Shown here: positions 1-12,035 of the stretch, piece by piece
Numbering within the stretch: the first letter of the stretch is position 1
How the letters are laid out: every line of letters starts with the position of its first letter
DNA from: Pulicaria dysenterica
Taxonomy: Eukaryota > Streptophyta > Magnoliopsida > Asterales > Asteraceae
Direction of reading: 5' to 3'
Assembly (NCBI GenBank): GCA_947179395.2
Contig: OX359291.1
Coordinates: 85,817,612-85,881,611 of the forward strand
DNA length: 64,000 bases
Translations under genes and position numbers: made by a program
Notes under the pieces: generated by a model
Told to the model about the DNA's origin: nothing
The model's database searches: none
The model's input: only the letters and a program-made list of their open reading frames with translations

Positions 1-820
1 CGGCCGTAGGAATTATAACCTACGCCCGTAGGAGTTTTCTACGCTTCCTACGGTTGTAGGCTAGGTGCTCTACGCCCGTAGGTAATAATCCTTCGTCCTT
101 AGACGGTAATCTTCCAAAACTCTGTCCTACGCCCGCATGAACACTCACCTACGGCCGTATGAGACAAAACAGTCACAAACCCTTGACAGCTTCCTACGCC
201 CGTAGGGAATCATCCCTGCGGCCGTAGGAACAGTCGGTACAGCAGTCTAACTTGCTCTGTTCGAACAGCAACTGAGAATCGGGGTTTAACCCTCTAGCAA
301 CGATTCAAAACTAGTTTTCTGACCAAACAACAATCTCTAACACATAGTACAACATCTTGGATCATCAAACAACATCAAAATCCAAGACTAACATATTTCC
401 CAAGGATTCAACCTATGAATCCACTTTCTTGACCTAAAACTCAATTTTAAACATCAAGAACACATACCTCTTCTATAAGATCATTATGGAATCACTTTGA
501 GATGGTAATCCTTCCTTCTTGAATCGAATTCAGTAACAACAAGTGAGGTTGTGTGTGTGTCGCATATGTGTGTTTGCATCAACTGGAAATTTGACTAACA
601 AGAGTCAATCAAAGACTCATATATATCTAATATTTCACTAATTGGCACAACTGGTCCCTGGACTTATAACTTTCAGAACTTGGTACTTTAAGTCCCTCAA
701 TTACAAATAAGCACATACTACACATAAACACAAATGAAAACTTGCTAACCGTGTCTAACACTTAACATACTATTTGATATAAACTCGTATATAGGAACTT
801 ACAAACTTTGGGGCGTTACA
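1..820 (-). repeat. 3' LTR of the gypsy element (partial)
   Basis: Direct repeat of 5385-6204; the outer part lies before the window start. It contains a cluster of near-palindromic CCTACGSCCGTAGG motifs at about 1-230. Confidence 0.9.
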
Positions 821-837
821 ACTCTTCCCCACTTGGG
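821..837 (-). other. Polypurine tract of the gypsy element
   Basis: On the minus strand this reads CCCAAGTGGGGAAGAGT directly before the LTR start TGTAACGCC. That is the expected position and composition for the plus-strand primer of an LTR retrotransposon. Confidence 0.8.
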
Positions 838-1629
838 ACGATTTCGTCCCCGAAATCTACTGAACAACTTATTGTGCTTCAAAACATACTGAATTTTACC
901 GTAGCGCACTAGCGGTAGTCTTATATCTCCTCGTTTCTAAATGCTATCGCAAAGTACTTATGATAGTCTTATATCACACATCTATCCGCTACTAACATGG
1001 AAAGTTTGTATAACCCTCTCATTCTATCCATCCGTCTGAGGGTGGAACACCCTATCAACATATAACTCAGTCTCCATATATCTTTTCAACTTACTCCAGT
1101 GCCTGGAGGTAAATCAGACATCTCTCTGGAATAACTATAACTAAACTTCCTGTCTAGCTGTCATCTCTTTTCACATGTATTCATCTGCCATCTTCTTAAA
1201 GATGTATTTCTTTTATCAGTATAACTTATACCTCTTCATGAATCTATTAACTGTTACTCAAATTGTATCAATTCATAACATGTTCCCACTCTCAAGCTGG
1301 GACATCAGACAACTGTAACTCTTCATAAGAATTCTGGTGTTTTGCCTTTATCTGTAGACAGATCAAACATTAATCAATATATATCTATACATCTCTATTG
1401 ATACTATGCGCGTTGAAAGTTGAGAACAATCTGCTTCCTCTAAAAGAACTTGTCTCATACATTCCTTTAACTGGGTACTCATACTCGGATCAATAGATCT
1501 CGCCTATCTCTTACTAACTTTACCACCTAGTCTTTGGTACACTAAATCTTAGGCTGCTATCTTTAACTACTTTAATCTTATCAAGTATTGCAGTGACAAC
1601 TGACATTCTTACTCGATGCTTCCTAATCT

Positions 1630-1745
1630 GTATGGCACCTGACTTTCTGCTCAAAGCATCTACCACTATATTAACTTCATCTAGGTGGTGTAAAACCACA
1701 TCCTACTAATCCTTTAAAAACTATATCCACCGTATATGATGCTTG
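1630..1745 (-). pseudogene. Relic of gypsy reverse transcriptase/RNase H
   Basis: Minus-strand translation gives fragments resembling RW-x-FLKD-x(n)-HH followed by NIVVDALSRK. This corresponds to the end of the RNase H domain of plant chromoviruses, commonly YHPGKANVVADALSRK. In-frame stops and lost residues occur between the recognisable parts. No other pol domain was recognised with confidence in the interior. Confidence 0.6.
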
Positions 1746-4504
1746 TTTAGACTCTTCCTTTCTAATCCTAAATCAAGAGAAGAATAACTATTTTTATACA
1801 CATCTAGTTGAGGGAAAACATAAGTAATAGCTTTACTATTCTATACAACGTATCACAACAACTACCACGTCGCTCATTTCATCCATAAACATATACCTTG
1901 GAGCATCACACAACTTATGTCTCAAAGTATTATAAACTCTCTACGGTTCACTTTCCCGCTTAAACCTTACTTCCTTATTTGCTACTCACGTAGGGGTAAT
2001 ACTAGTTTTGTCCTATTCTCTTCTCTAATCTTTAACTGATGGTACTCTGACCGCATATCTATCTTTGAACATTACAACTTATCTTGAAGCTAAGTAAACA
2101 ATTCATCTATTCTGGAAAGTGGATACTTATTTTTTTCTTGTAGCCGTGTTACACTTTCTACAACCTGGACACATTCTATACGCACTACCTTCATTTCTCA
2201 CAATCTGTACTGATACGCCCCCACAGTAAACTACTAATTCAAATGACACCCTTATCTGTCAACTAATCACAGTTGAATCATCAACTCTTACATCTATAGC
2301 GGGGCCAATCTATCGGGGCCTTAACTTTTCTGGTCTCGTTTCAGATACTACATCAATTATGAATTCCACTTATCAAGCCTGTGGAATTTCTGATAAATCA
2401 TCTGTGTAGTCACAACTACCGGTATCTCTTAAATCTTTTGTAACTTTGTTTTCATGTTGCCTTCTTTCACATAAACTAAAACATTATACAATTATGCCCC
2501 GGATACCCTCTCATTTTTGCTAACAAGCAACTAGAATACCTATTCTTATACTGTCACTTCTGCTCAACAGTTCTTCCCCACTTGGGGTCTGAACCCATAT
2601 TGTTCTCTGATCACTATGTACTTGAACTTGCTACTAACTCAACCAATCAATCTCAATAACTGCTCGAAACTCTTTCATCGCGGTTAACATATACTCAAAG
2701 AAAACCGGCAATATCTATCTCTATACATACACCTACTATTCACAATAGTAGTCTCTTCTACTGCGTCTACATGTAATCACATCAGGTTCCACCTCTTTTT
2801 CTTTAGCTATAAACTGGAAAACTCTGCCCTTTTTGGCCAGGGCACCCCTGCCTTTTGGTACTGACCCTCGTTATAACAAAACTAGGGTAAGTATTTTATT
2901 GACTTTCTCTCTATCGCTGATAACTTAGAACAACCAACTTACTATATTCAAACTGGTAAACTAGTAGCCCACTTAGAGCGAGTTATTTCAAATCTTTGAT
3001 CACATGTCTCTGCTTTTCACACTTCACCTTTCTGAGTGGGAAAGCTAACTTCCCCTGTTGTAATACAACCGATGACCTCTTACTTAACACACTTGTCGGC
3101 TTAAGCTTTCTCTTTTCATTTACTATTCTTTTCTTACTCAACCATTATTCTTTCTCTTGTACAAGACTTATTATCTCACCTACTGTATTATTAATAACTG
3201 TCAATAAGCTTCACATATATCGCTTTTAACATTAAACTATAGTACTGTATTTACACAACTTCTGTACCAACCTGTTTTGCATAAAACGACACATTTCTAA
3301 CAACTTCTTGGTGATATCATTTACCAAGTCTATCGTCTATCATCAATCTCGAAACTAATTTGTGATCTGGTCTACACAATCTGTTAGTGCCACTATAACA
3401 ATTCTTTAAACTAAGTCTAGTCATGGCCTCAATCTGTGCTTCTACCTTTCTTTGCAATAATATGGTACACCCGTCTTTCACTGTTTTACTCATAAAATTA
3501 TAAACATTTATAATTGCTCTCTCTCTCTGGTGGACACCTACTAGTGCGGAAAACCTCTTTCTGTCTCTACTAACCGTCAACTGCTCATAATCGAATCTGT
3601 AACCCCCTTCGCAGAGAGGTGGCTTGCACTCTGAAGTCTTTCCACGTGCACCCCTACAACGGGTCAATTCTAGCTTTAACTCTTACTGGTACCTTAATCG
3701 TAGCTTATACGGCTGCATCCACGTGCTGCTATCACAAGACTTTCATTCTTTCTGTAACTTGATCAACCACTTGGTTGATATTATCTTAAACGCTTGCTTG
3801 TAGAATTTTACTCAACTTTAATACTATTATCTCTTTTACTGAATCGTATTCTCAATCTTGCGAACTCTTCTGTAACAACTCCCTCTACAAGGTTACTCAT
3901 ACGTCTATTACTTTAAATATAACTTGCATCTGAAACATAAGTATCTCTGGTCTCCCGAGGTATACTAGCCTCAGACTACTATAGCAACACATGTTAACTC
4001 TTTTCACATACTCATCTTTTATAATCATATATCTTTAACATGCTATACAATAACTTCTTTCTTTGTTTCTCATAACGAGGTATGTAATATTATTAATACT
4101 ACATCTCATATTCAATTCTTATCTTCTTCACATACTCTGTACAATCACGTATTACCCATCACTTGATTCACAAGGCACTACCATAACAATCTCAAGCTCA
4201 ACTGCATACCATATGTTCTTTACACACACTGGCCAGGTGTTGTAAGGGACATATTATACACAACTGTTCTTGGTGCCGTCATGGAATACCCCGATTCACA
4301 AGCTTAGGTCACGTATGGCAAAGTCAACTACACATGCATAAACATTACTACTCATACTCAAACTATAAAGCAGATAACAATTCATAACTTCTTACTACCG
4401 TATGCTCACCAAGGTTACTGCCCCAGAGATAGCTCCACTTTATCTCAAAACCAGGGTTTAAGTTCAGACATCACGCTCATGTTTGCCTAAATCCCTTAAA
4501 CCTT

Positions 4505-4517
4505 GGCTCTGATACCA
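4505..4517 (-). other. Primer-binding site (initiator Met-tRNA) of the gypsy element
   Basis: The minus-strand sequence TGGTATCAGAGCC lies three bases inside the 5' LTR end at 4521. Confidence 0.85.
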
Positions 4518-4520
4518 AGT

Positions 4521-6204
4521 TGTAACACCACTTTTCTGAAATAGCTTTTAAAAATTTAATTACTACTAATTAGCATTCTAAAACATCAGAGTTTGCGAAA
4601 AACTAGCTACAACACTTTAATGCTAATAGTTTTACAAAAAAACAGTGTTAAAAGTACTCTTTTCAAAAACTGGGAGCTATCCAACTCTGCGGAGCACCGG
4701 GGCCTTACCCTTGCTGGAAACTGGTTACCTGCACGCACAACATACTAAAACGTAAGCTTTTGCTTAGTGAGCATACTACTGAACTAATAAACACATATAG
4801 CATGAGTATCTCTTCTCAGGATGTCTCACATCCCAACTTTAATCTGCAAAACAATCAAACTGTTAACTTGTCCCGTGTATGATCACACCTCGCGCGTAAC
4901 CAGCCCCTGACGCTTTACTTGGGTATAAGGATCTCAATATACCCCTTTCACTTTCTTGGATACATAGTATCCGCTTTTCTTTGTACAAGGCTTCTCTAAG
5001 CCAGGTACTTTCTGTACTCGTGCACATACATAACACACATCACAACACATATATCATACTGTTCACTTTGTACATAAATGCATACTACTCATATCAAATA
5101 CTATAACATAGTGCTACTGAACATCTGAACAGCAGCTATTAACTTTACACATCAAACATACAATTGATATACTAATCACTTAGTGCACAAACATATACTA
5201 ATCTGATTAAGGGTAAGTACACTCACCTTAGCAGCAGTTAAGAGATATACTCCTCTCACAGAAACGTCAGTCTCTTATTGCCTACAAGCAATAAACATGT
5301 GCTACATTAACTTCGATACGCTCTACGGCAACTTAAACTGAACATGAAGCATCAAATGACACAATCTGATTCTGGCCCTCCCTACGGCCGTAGGAATTAT
5401 AACCTACGCCCGTAGGAGTTTTCTACGCTTCCTACGGTTGTAGGCTAGGTGCTCTACGCCCGTAGGTAATAATCCTTCGTCCTTAGACGGTAATCTTCCA
5501 AAACTCTGTCCTACGCCCGCATGAACACTCACCTACGGCCGTATGAGACAAAACAGTCACAAACCCTTGACAGCTTCCTACGCCCGTAGGGAATCATCCC
5601 TGCGGCCGTAGGAACAGTCGGTACAGCAGTCTAACTTGCTCTGTTCGAACAGCAACTGAGAATCGGGGTTTAACCCTCTAGCAACGATTCAAAACTAGTT
5701 TTCTGACCAAACAACAATCTCTAACACATAGTACAACATCTTGGATCATCAAACAACATCAAAATCCAAGACTAACATATTTCCCAAGGATTCAACCTAT
5801 GAATCCACTTTCTTGACCTAAAACTCAATTTTAAACATCAAGAACACATACCTCTTCTATAAGATCATTATGGAATCACTTTGAGATGGTAATCCTTCCT
5901 TCTTGAATCGAATTCAGTAACAACAAGTGAGGTTGTGTGTGTGTCGCATATGTGTGTTTGCATCAACTGGAAATTTGACTAACAAGAGTCAATCAAAGAC
6001 TCATATATATCTAATATTTCACTAATTGGCACAACTGGTCCCTGGACTTATAACTTTCAGAACTTGGTACTTTAAGTCCCTCAATTACAAATAAGCACAT
6101 ACTACACATAAACACAAATGAAAACTTGCTAACCATGTCTAACACTTAACATACTATTTGATATAAACTCGTATATAGGAACTTACAAACTTTGAGGCGT
6201 TACA
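4521..6204 (-). repeat. 5' LTR of the gypsy element (complete)
   Basis: Bounded by TG and CA; it starts next to the primer site and ends at GGCGTTACA. Positions 5381-5615 hold about eight variants of the palindrome CCTACGGCCGTAGG. No target-site duplication can be checked because the other outer edge is outside the window. Confidence 0.88.
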
Positions 6205-6205
6205 A

Positions 6206-6885
6206 CAGGGCAGCAGCAGGGCGGCGGTCGGCAACGGCAGCAGCCGACAGAACGGCACCGGACAGTAAGCGGCGACGGCGGTGCAGGTTGGCGACAGCGG
6301 CGCAGGTCAGTGACGGCGATGCAGGGCAGGCTGTGAGTCTGCGAAGTTATCACAAGTACGGTCTGACCGGAAAAACAGGGGGCTACGGCTGAACAAAGAA
6401 GGTCGCCTAGGGTTCCGACAAGAAGACCGTGGCGGTGATGACGACTGCAGCGGCGGCTAGGGTTCCAGTGAAGGACCAAGGGCGGCAGCGGCAGTGAGGA
6501 TTCCGGCGGTAGCGGCGGAAGCGTGACCGGCGACGGGTAGGGCGCCGGCGATCTGTGGATCGGAAAAAAAAAGGGACCGAGAGCTAGGATAGGCTCGATA
6601 CCATGTTACGTATTGTGGAAACCCGTTAAGGGCGTATTGCATTCCATCACCAATATAAATAATACCCAGTATTTACACAAAGGTACCCTACACTATACAT
6701 AAAACTATAAATTATTATTATTTAACACATTTGATTAACATATAAACCGTGATTGATACATTTGACATTACACAAAAACGTCGCATGTAATATTGATGAG
6801 ATTATTAAGCGCTCATCATTTGACTACGTTACGTACTTACGTTCAACGTTATTTTAATTATATTTAAAAGCACATTTAGTATAAC
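6206..6885 (-). mobile_element. Fragment of a copia-like LTR element: leader, primer site and start of LTR
   Basis: Positions 6591-6603 read on the minus strand as TGGTATCGAGCCT, a slightly altered Met-tRNA primer site. They abut TGTTACGTATTG at 6604, which looks like an LTR end. Positions 6206-6590 are markedly GC-rich, unlike their surroundings, and would be the leader and possibly the beginning of gag on the minus strand. The rest of the element would lie left of the gypsy insertion, outside the window. The far LTR edge is uncertain; a plausible ACA end lies near 6880. Short open frames here are not convincing genes. Confidence 0.5.
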
Positions 6886-7436
6886 AACCACAAACTACAA
6901 AAACATTCTTTAAATTTATAGTTATATATTTTATCTTGTCTGACAACTATTATGATATATTCTTGGTATATATGTAATTTTGTTAAAAATTTCCCAGTGT
7001 TATATTCTTGTAATTTTAGGTTACGTTAAAATCCGGGGGAGGATTTAATAGGTAGCACGGATAATCATTCAAAAAATTTATTATAAATATTAAATTTTGT
7101 CAAGATTTACTCATGATTATATTTATACAAAAATAGATATCTTTAGTTTGAAAATAGTTGGATAATATTATTTAAAAGAACCCTTCCAGATTCAATTTCA
7201 TGCTTAAAAAATATATTATTTAAAAGTTAGAAACCGGCATATCTTCCTATAGATGGTTTTCTTCGACAAACTCGTCATCCAAACATACACATAGACACAC
7301 ATATGAATTATACACTCAAATAAAACTTACATACAAAAAGACACCCCAAACCCTAATCGAAACAGATTTTGAAATAAAAATCCTAAAGAAAATTAAAAAA
7401 AATATGTAAGTCATCAAGTCAAGTCGTTGGTTAATA
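6886..7436. other. AT-rich spacer, nothing recognised
   Basis: No open frame, RNA gene or clear repeat was recognised. Very AT-rich. Confidence 0.6.
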
Positions 7437-7444
7437 ACTAGAAC

Positions 7445-7972
7445 TAGGACTGTAAACGAATCGAACGTTTATGAGTCGTTCATGAAATTGCTCGGCGGGA
7501 AGTTCGTTTATGTTCGTTTGTTTAATAAACGAACGAACATGAACAAAATTTCTCGTTCGTTTAATTAAACGAACGAACATTAACAGAGATCTCGTTCTTT
7601 CATTTATATTCGTGAACGTTCGTTTATGTTCGTTTATATAATTATTCAGTTAAATATGTGTGTGTTTAGATATTGTGTTTATTTGTGTTTAATAATGTTG
7701 AATTTATATTATAACACATGTTTCTTTGTTTACGTTTGTTTATTATTTAAATAAACAAACAAAAATGTCCACGAACTAGCCATATCTTTTAAACAATCGA
7801 ACACACATGTCCGTTCGTTTATCGTTCGTGTTTGTTTATTTGTTCGACTAAAGTTAAACGAACGAACATGAACACAGATATCTGTTCGTTTATCTGTTCG
7901 TGTTCGGTTAAAGTTGAACAAACGAACACGAACAAGCCTTGTTCGTGTTCGTTCGATTCGTTTACAGTCTTA
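7445..7972. mobile_element. Non-autonomous hAT-type element, 528 bp
   Basis: Near-perfect terminal inverted repeats (TAGGACTGTAAACGAATCG on the left; the right end reversed reads TAAGACTGTAAACGAATCG) are flanked by a perfect 8-bp duplication ACTAGAAC at 7437-7444 and 7973-7980. An 8-bp duplication is the hAT hallmark. The interior is filled with GTTCGTTT/AAACGAAC subterminal repeats and carries no transposase. Confidence 0.85.
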
Positions 7973-7980
7973 ACTAGAAC

Positions 7981-9015
7981 AGTGCTGACTGAGTTTTTAA
8001 AGTATTAAATTTGGAATTTTCACAAATTAAAAGTAATAATCTTACATGTTTACCAACACACACTCTCTCGTATAAACATAAATTTCAAGACAAGAAAACC
8101 TTTCTCTATCTTTATTTTACAAGTTAAGATTTTTTTCTTTTTCTAAAATTTGTTTTAAAAACCAATATAGTGTTAAAAGAAAAAAAATGAATGAAAAAGA
8201 CTTGTTATTGGCTATAAATTATTCGCTGATGCAGATAATATGGATACGTCGATAATTTGAACTTAATAAATTTACCTAGCACCTATAACCTATGCGGCTA
8301 TGCCAACATAGGTTTCTAGCTCTACTATCACTTTCTCATTAACTAGTTTTGCTAGACCCTAATAAGTTATCAATCGAAACTTATATCTCCTTGGACTAAG
8401 CATATAACATTATTTTATATTTATATTTCTCTTTTAAGTTGTTAAATTACTTTTGGCTTATACAAAATTTATAATATCCCTATGTATTGTTTTTCAACTA
8501 GTTAATCCTAATTATTAATTGTGTTCTTCTAGTTGCATTATTAAAAAGTTTAAGTTGAATATTTTATCATCGATATAATTTCATATCAAATCGGAAAGTT
8601 CAAAAGAATTACTATTTTAAAAAACTTTATATTATCTACAAGTTGGTTCAATAGTTGAGAGGAGACATCTAAATCGTAAGACCTGAATGACATGAAAATT
8701 AAGAGGCAATTGCTACATTTATTAGAATTTAATCTAAGAATTAAGTTTAAAGTGAATAGATAATAGTAAAAAAAAGAAAGCCATAAATTCAGGCACCAAC
8801 AAGCTATTTACATATGTAATTAATAAACTAATAAAATATAAAATATAAAAAATGTTTCTAATCATCATAGCGAACCAAAAACCTAATTAAGGTTGGAGAC
8901 CACCTTTCCAAACTCTTATGTCACTAAGCTAAGACCCTTTGGTAAAAGTATGTCTAAAATACAACCAATTAGCACCACATAGCTTATACGCATTCAAATA
9001 AGAATTTCTAATTTC
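7981..9015. other. AT-rich spacer, nothing recognised
   Basis: No gene-like open frame in either strand and no clear terminal repeats seen. Confidence 0.6.
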
Positions 9016-9024
9016 TTAGAGATT

Positions 9025-9616
9025 TTTTTTTGAAAGGCAAACAAATTTATTAAAAAGGAAGGTCTCTACAAGGTGATAGAGACCCTTAAATGTACAATGC
9101 ACACAATGAAAGTAAACTACAGCCAACTACAGTGCACTTACCCAGAACAGAACTAATGGAAACTACAAGAGAATTACGGAACTGCCATTGCTACACTTGC
9201 TGGGTTCATTACCCAATTTGACCACTGGAGCATGTTTTCTTTATACCCATATACTTTAACCATTGGAAGAGCACTAACTGGGCATCACAAATTATACCAG
9301 GACTTGAGCAAGTTTAATTTCTTTATACCCATATACTACAAAGTCATTTCTTGCCTTCCAAACATGATACCTTTGCTGCTGCTTTCCACAGTTCGAATTG
9401 AGCAGCTGACCACGAGACGAGTTTCTTGTTGCATAGATCTTTGAAATTAGAATCCATCTTGAAGTCCAATCCCCACCATTTGTAAAACTCACGCCAAGTT
9501 TGAGTATTTTTCGGGCATTGGACTAAGGCATGACTAACGCATTCCACCTCTTCAACACATCTTGGACAAAGGATTCATGGAACATCAATATCTTTATCTC
9601 TAAGATTCACAACTTT
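9025..9616 (-). mobile_element. 5'-truncated LINE (non-LTR retrotransposon) fragment
   Basis: A 9-bp duplication TTAGAGATT at 9016-9024 and 9617-9625 flanks the fragment, and a T-run at its left edge is the A-tail of a minus-strand insertion. Minus-strand translation around 9440-9590 gives ILCPRCVEEVECVSHALVQC followed by a W-rich stretch. This matches the CxxC...H...C pattern of the zinc-binding domain (zf-RVT) found after the reverse transcriptase in plant LINEs. The RT and endonuclease parts are absent, as expected for 5' truncation. Confidence 0.75.
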
Positions 9617-9723
9617 TTAGAGATTAATACAACCATTATACGGGCTTATTAACCTTCACACTCAACCATTTCACACTCGACTGATATGGTCAACCTTGGT
9701 TGCACTAAGCCTCACACTAACAG

Positions 9724-10506
9724 TGTTCAGTATATTCGAAATTGAAAAACCAAACCTAAAAACCGACAATTCATACCGAAATTTAGATTAACCAAACCGA
9801 ATATTTTAATTTTTTCGGTTTGGTTAAGCGAACCTAAAAAAATATCGGTTATTCGGTTCGGTTACAGTTCATGATATTAGAGACGGACGGTTAACCGAAA
9901 AACCGAAAACTTAACAAATTCAAAATTTATTTGTTACGTTTATCAATACTTCCAAATTAATCAATATTTACATACGATAATAAGCTATTCATACCAAATT
10001 AATACCCAAAGTTAGTATTTATATTTCACTTTTCAACAATGATATTAGTAGAATAGTAGATATATGTTTTATTTAAGATTATGAGCCAAATAGATTTATA
10101 AATCTTATCATTTACTATTTATTTACCTAATTTCACTTTAACTTAGTCACATTTTTAGTCAAAATATTTTCTTATATCATAATTAGTTCATACATAATTA
10201 ACACAATTCATAATGTTTTACAACTTTAGCATTTAAGCCTTTTCGATTTAAGATATGAATATTAAATTTTCAAGCTTTGTGAAGTAATATAATGTTTGTT
10301 GTTCAAAAAAAAATATATATTAAATTTTCAAGCCTTTTGTTTTGGAAATATATTTAGTAGTTAAAAATGGTTAATTGGTTAACCTGGAAAACTGAACAAC
10401 CGGGCCTTTCGGTTTAGGTTTAGGTTCACGAAAGTTATAAACGTATATTTCGATTAACCGATTTTTGGTTAACCATATGCTCGATTAACCATCCATGAAC
10501 ACTCTA
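9724..10506. mobile_element. Probable hAT-like non-autonomous element with AACCGAA subterminal repeats
   Basis: The ends read CAGTGTTCA on the left and TGAACACTCTA on the right, inverted to one another. Both flanks are rich in GGTT(A/C)GGTT/AACCGAAC repeats in opposite orientations (9770-9910 and 10370-10490). A clean 8-bp duplication is not visible, so the boundaries are approximate. The 99-residue frame near 10.5 kb starts at the right edge and is not recognised. Confidence 0.45.
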
Positions 10507-12035
10507 GACTCACACACATCTAAAATTTGATACGACATGGATATGGACTAATATGGAACAGATACATGAAGTCATCATACCCTTCTTATTATTATAAATT
10601 GAAATTAAAATACATTCTTAGTTCAAAAAATACACATTATCTTTATTCACATAATTTGATATTTTATTTTACTGTAATTGACAATTTGCTCTATTTTAAA
10701 TATGAAAAAGTAGTTTCCTATGTTGTCGATAATACTTTCGTAATCAAAACGGATATTTTAATTTTTCTTATTAGAAGAAAGATATTAGGTAATGTTGAAA
10801 CACCTAATATAGACATACTCACATAAATTATGTTAGTAATTTTAATAATCTAGTCTTTACGTTTATCATTCATATAAAACTTGTTTGAGGTTGCAATAGC
10901 TTTGTATTAACTAACTAGACTAATTGTCGTGTGATATACGGGTTGGTTTAAAAGCTAATAAATTATTACTAAACATTAAGAAAAAGTATAAAATAATAAT
11001 AAAACGCGAATTGAATGAGAATTTTAATAAATAACGACATACACAATCAACACTCTAACCAGGGGTAGAAACATCAACGCAAGTGAGAGGGCAGCCTTAA
11101 CGACAGAAACGTAACATCATGATACAAATAGACGTGATTGTATTTTCTTATATAAGTCATCAATCATTATTATTACAATTAAGGGTAATAAAGTTAAGTG
11201 TTATTGGTTATAATTAAAAAAGAATTTAAAATTATTATAAAATATATTAAAATGATAAAACTAAAAATTTGGTTAAATATGATATTTTGAAATATATAAA
11301 GAGTAAATATGATATTTATAAATTAAGGTGGTCAAATATGATTTTCTATGATGATTTAATAATGACATATATGAAATCATCTCTAATAATTTTGACTTAA
11401 AAAAATCAAAATTGAATTTTTGATTTTACGTGGATGATTGATTAAGATTAAATATTTTTTAAATAAATTGTTCAGATCATATAATAAAATTTATTAAATT
11501 AGTCTTTTAGTTATATTAGAAATTAGAATATCATACTTATTATAATAAAAAAGAAAAAAGATATTTGTTTTAAAGTATAGAAAAGGAAAAAATATGTAAA
11601 TATTATTAAAATAACAATATACGACTCATTAAAATGTTTGTAACTTAAAATCATCTTCCATATCTTTTAGAAACAAAAGCGATATTTTAAAAAGGTTAAA
11701 TTGAAAAGGGAATAAAAATCAAGAAAATAGTTTTTTTTTTTTGAACAAAAGAAAATAGTATTGAAAGTGAGAGGTTTGAAATCAACTATTTATGGCATGC
11801 TTCTTGTAAACAACGTGCAACAGATCCCTTTTCTCTTTTATCGTTCTCCTTCAATTTCTCTCAAAAATCAAATTAGGACTTCCGATTCTAGAATTTGTGC
11901 GTAAATACGCTCCCAATTGAATCAATTTCAACCCGTATTACTATCAAGATCATAAGATCATCTTTGATTTGTATAATAATCTCATTCTAAATCTGTTCCT
12001 CAAGAAACCCAAGTAATTTGGAAAACCAAAAATCA
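10507..12035. other. AT-rich spacer and probable promoter region of the lipase gene
   Basis: No gene recognised. A poly-T tract lies at 11,731-11,744. The last 250 bases, a CT-rich stretch from about 11,820, look like a plant 5' leader before the ATG at 12,036. Confidence 0.5.

Larger units (their letters stand above)
1..6204 (-). mobile_element. Ty3/gypsy LTR retrotransposon, left LTR cut by window edge, coding-dead
   Basis: Positions 1-820 repeat at 5385-6204 without any indel; I noticed only two substitutions (near 751 and 812). The right copy starts at 4521 with TGTAACACC and ends at 6204 with GGCGTTACA. Just inside it, 4505-4517 reads on the minus strand as TGGTATCAGAGCC, the usual initiator-Met-tRNA primer site. 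Just inside the left LTR, 821-837 reads on the minus strand as a purine-rich polypurine tract. The element therefore runs right to left, with 5' LTR 4521-6204 (about 1684 bp), interior 821-4520 (about 3.7 kb) and 3' LTR running off the window. The interior has no long open frame. A relic of the RT/RNase H end is readable on the minus strand near 1640-1740, including VVDALSRK, the motif found at the end of gypsy RNase H. The Tekay-like chromovirus assignment is inference. Near-identical LTRs with a dead interior imply mobilisation by proteins supplied in trans. Confidence 0.88.

Noticed and set aside
3317..3667. 116-codon minus-strand frame in the gypsy interior
   Set aside because: Lies in decayed retrotransposon sequence and shows no domain I recognise.
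5381..5615. CRISPR-like array
   Set aside because: The repeats are short variable palindromes inside a plant LTR with irregular spacing and no cas genes.
6183..6642. Short Arg/Cys-rich frames on both strands
   Set aside because: GC-rich leader of a copia-like fragment; no protein motif.
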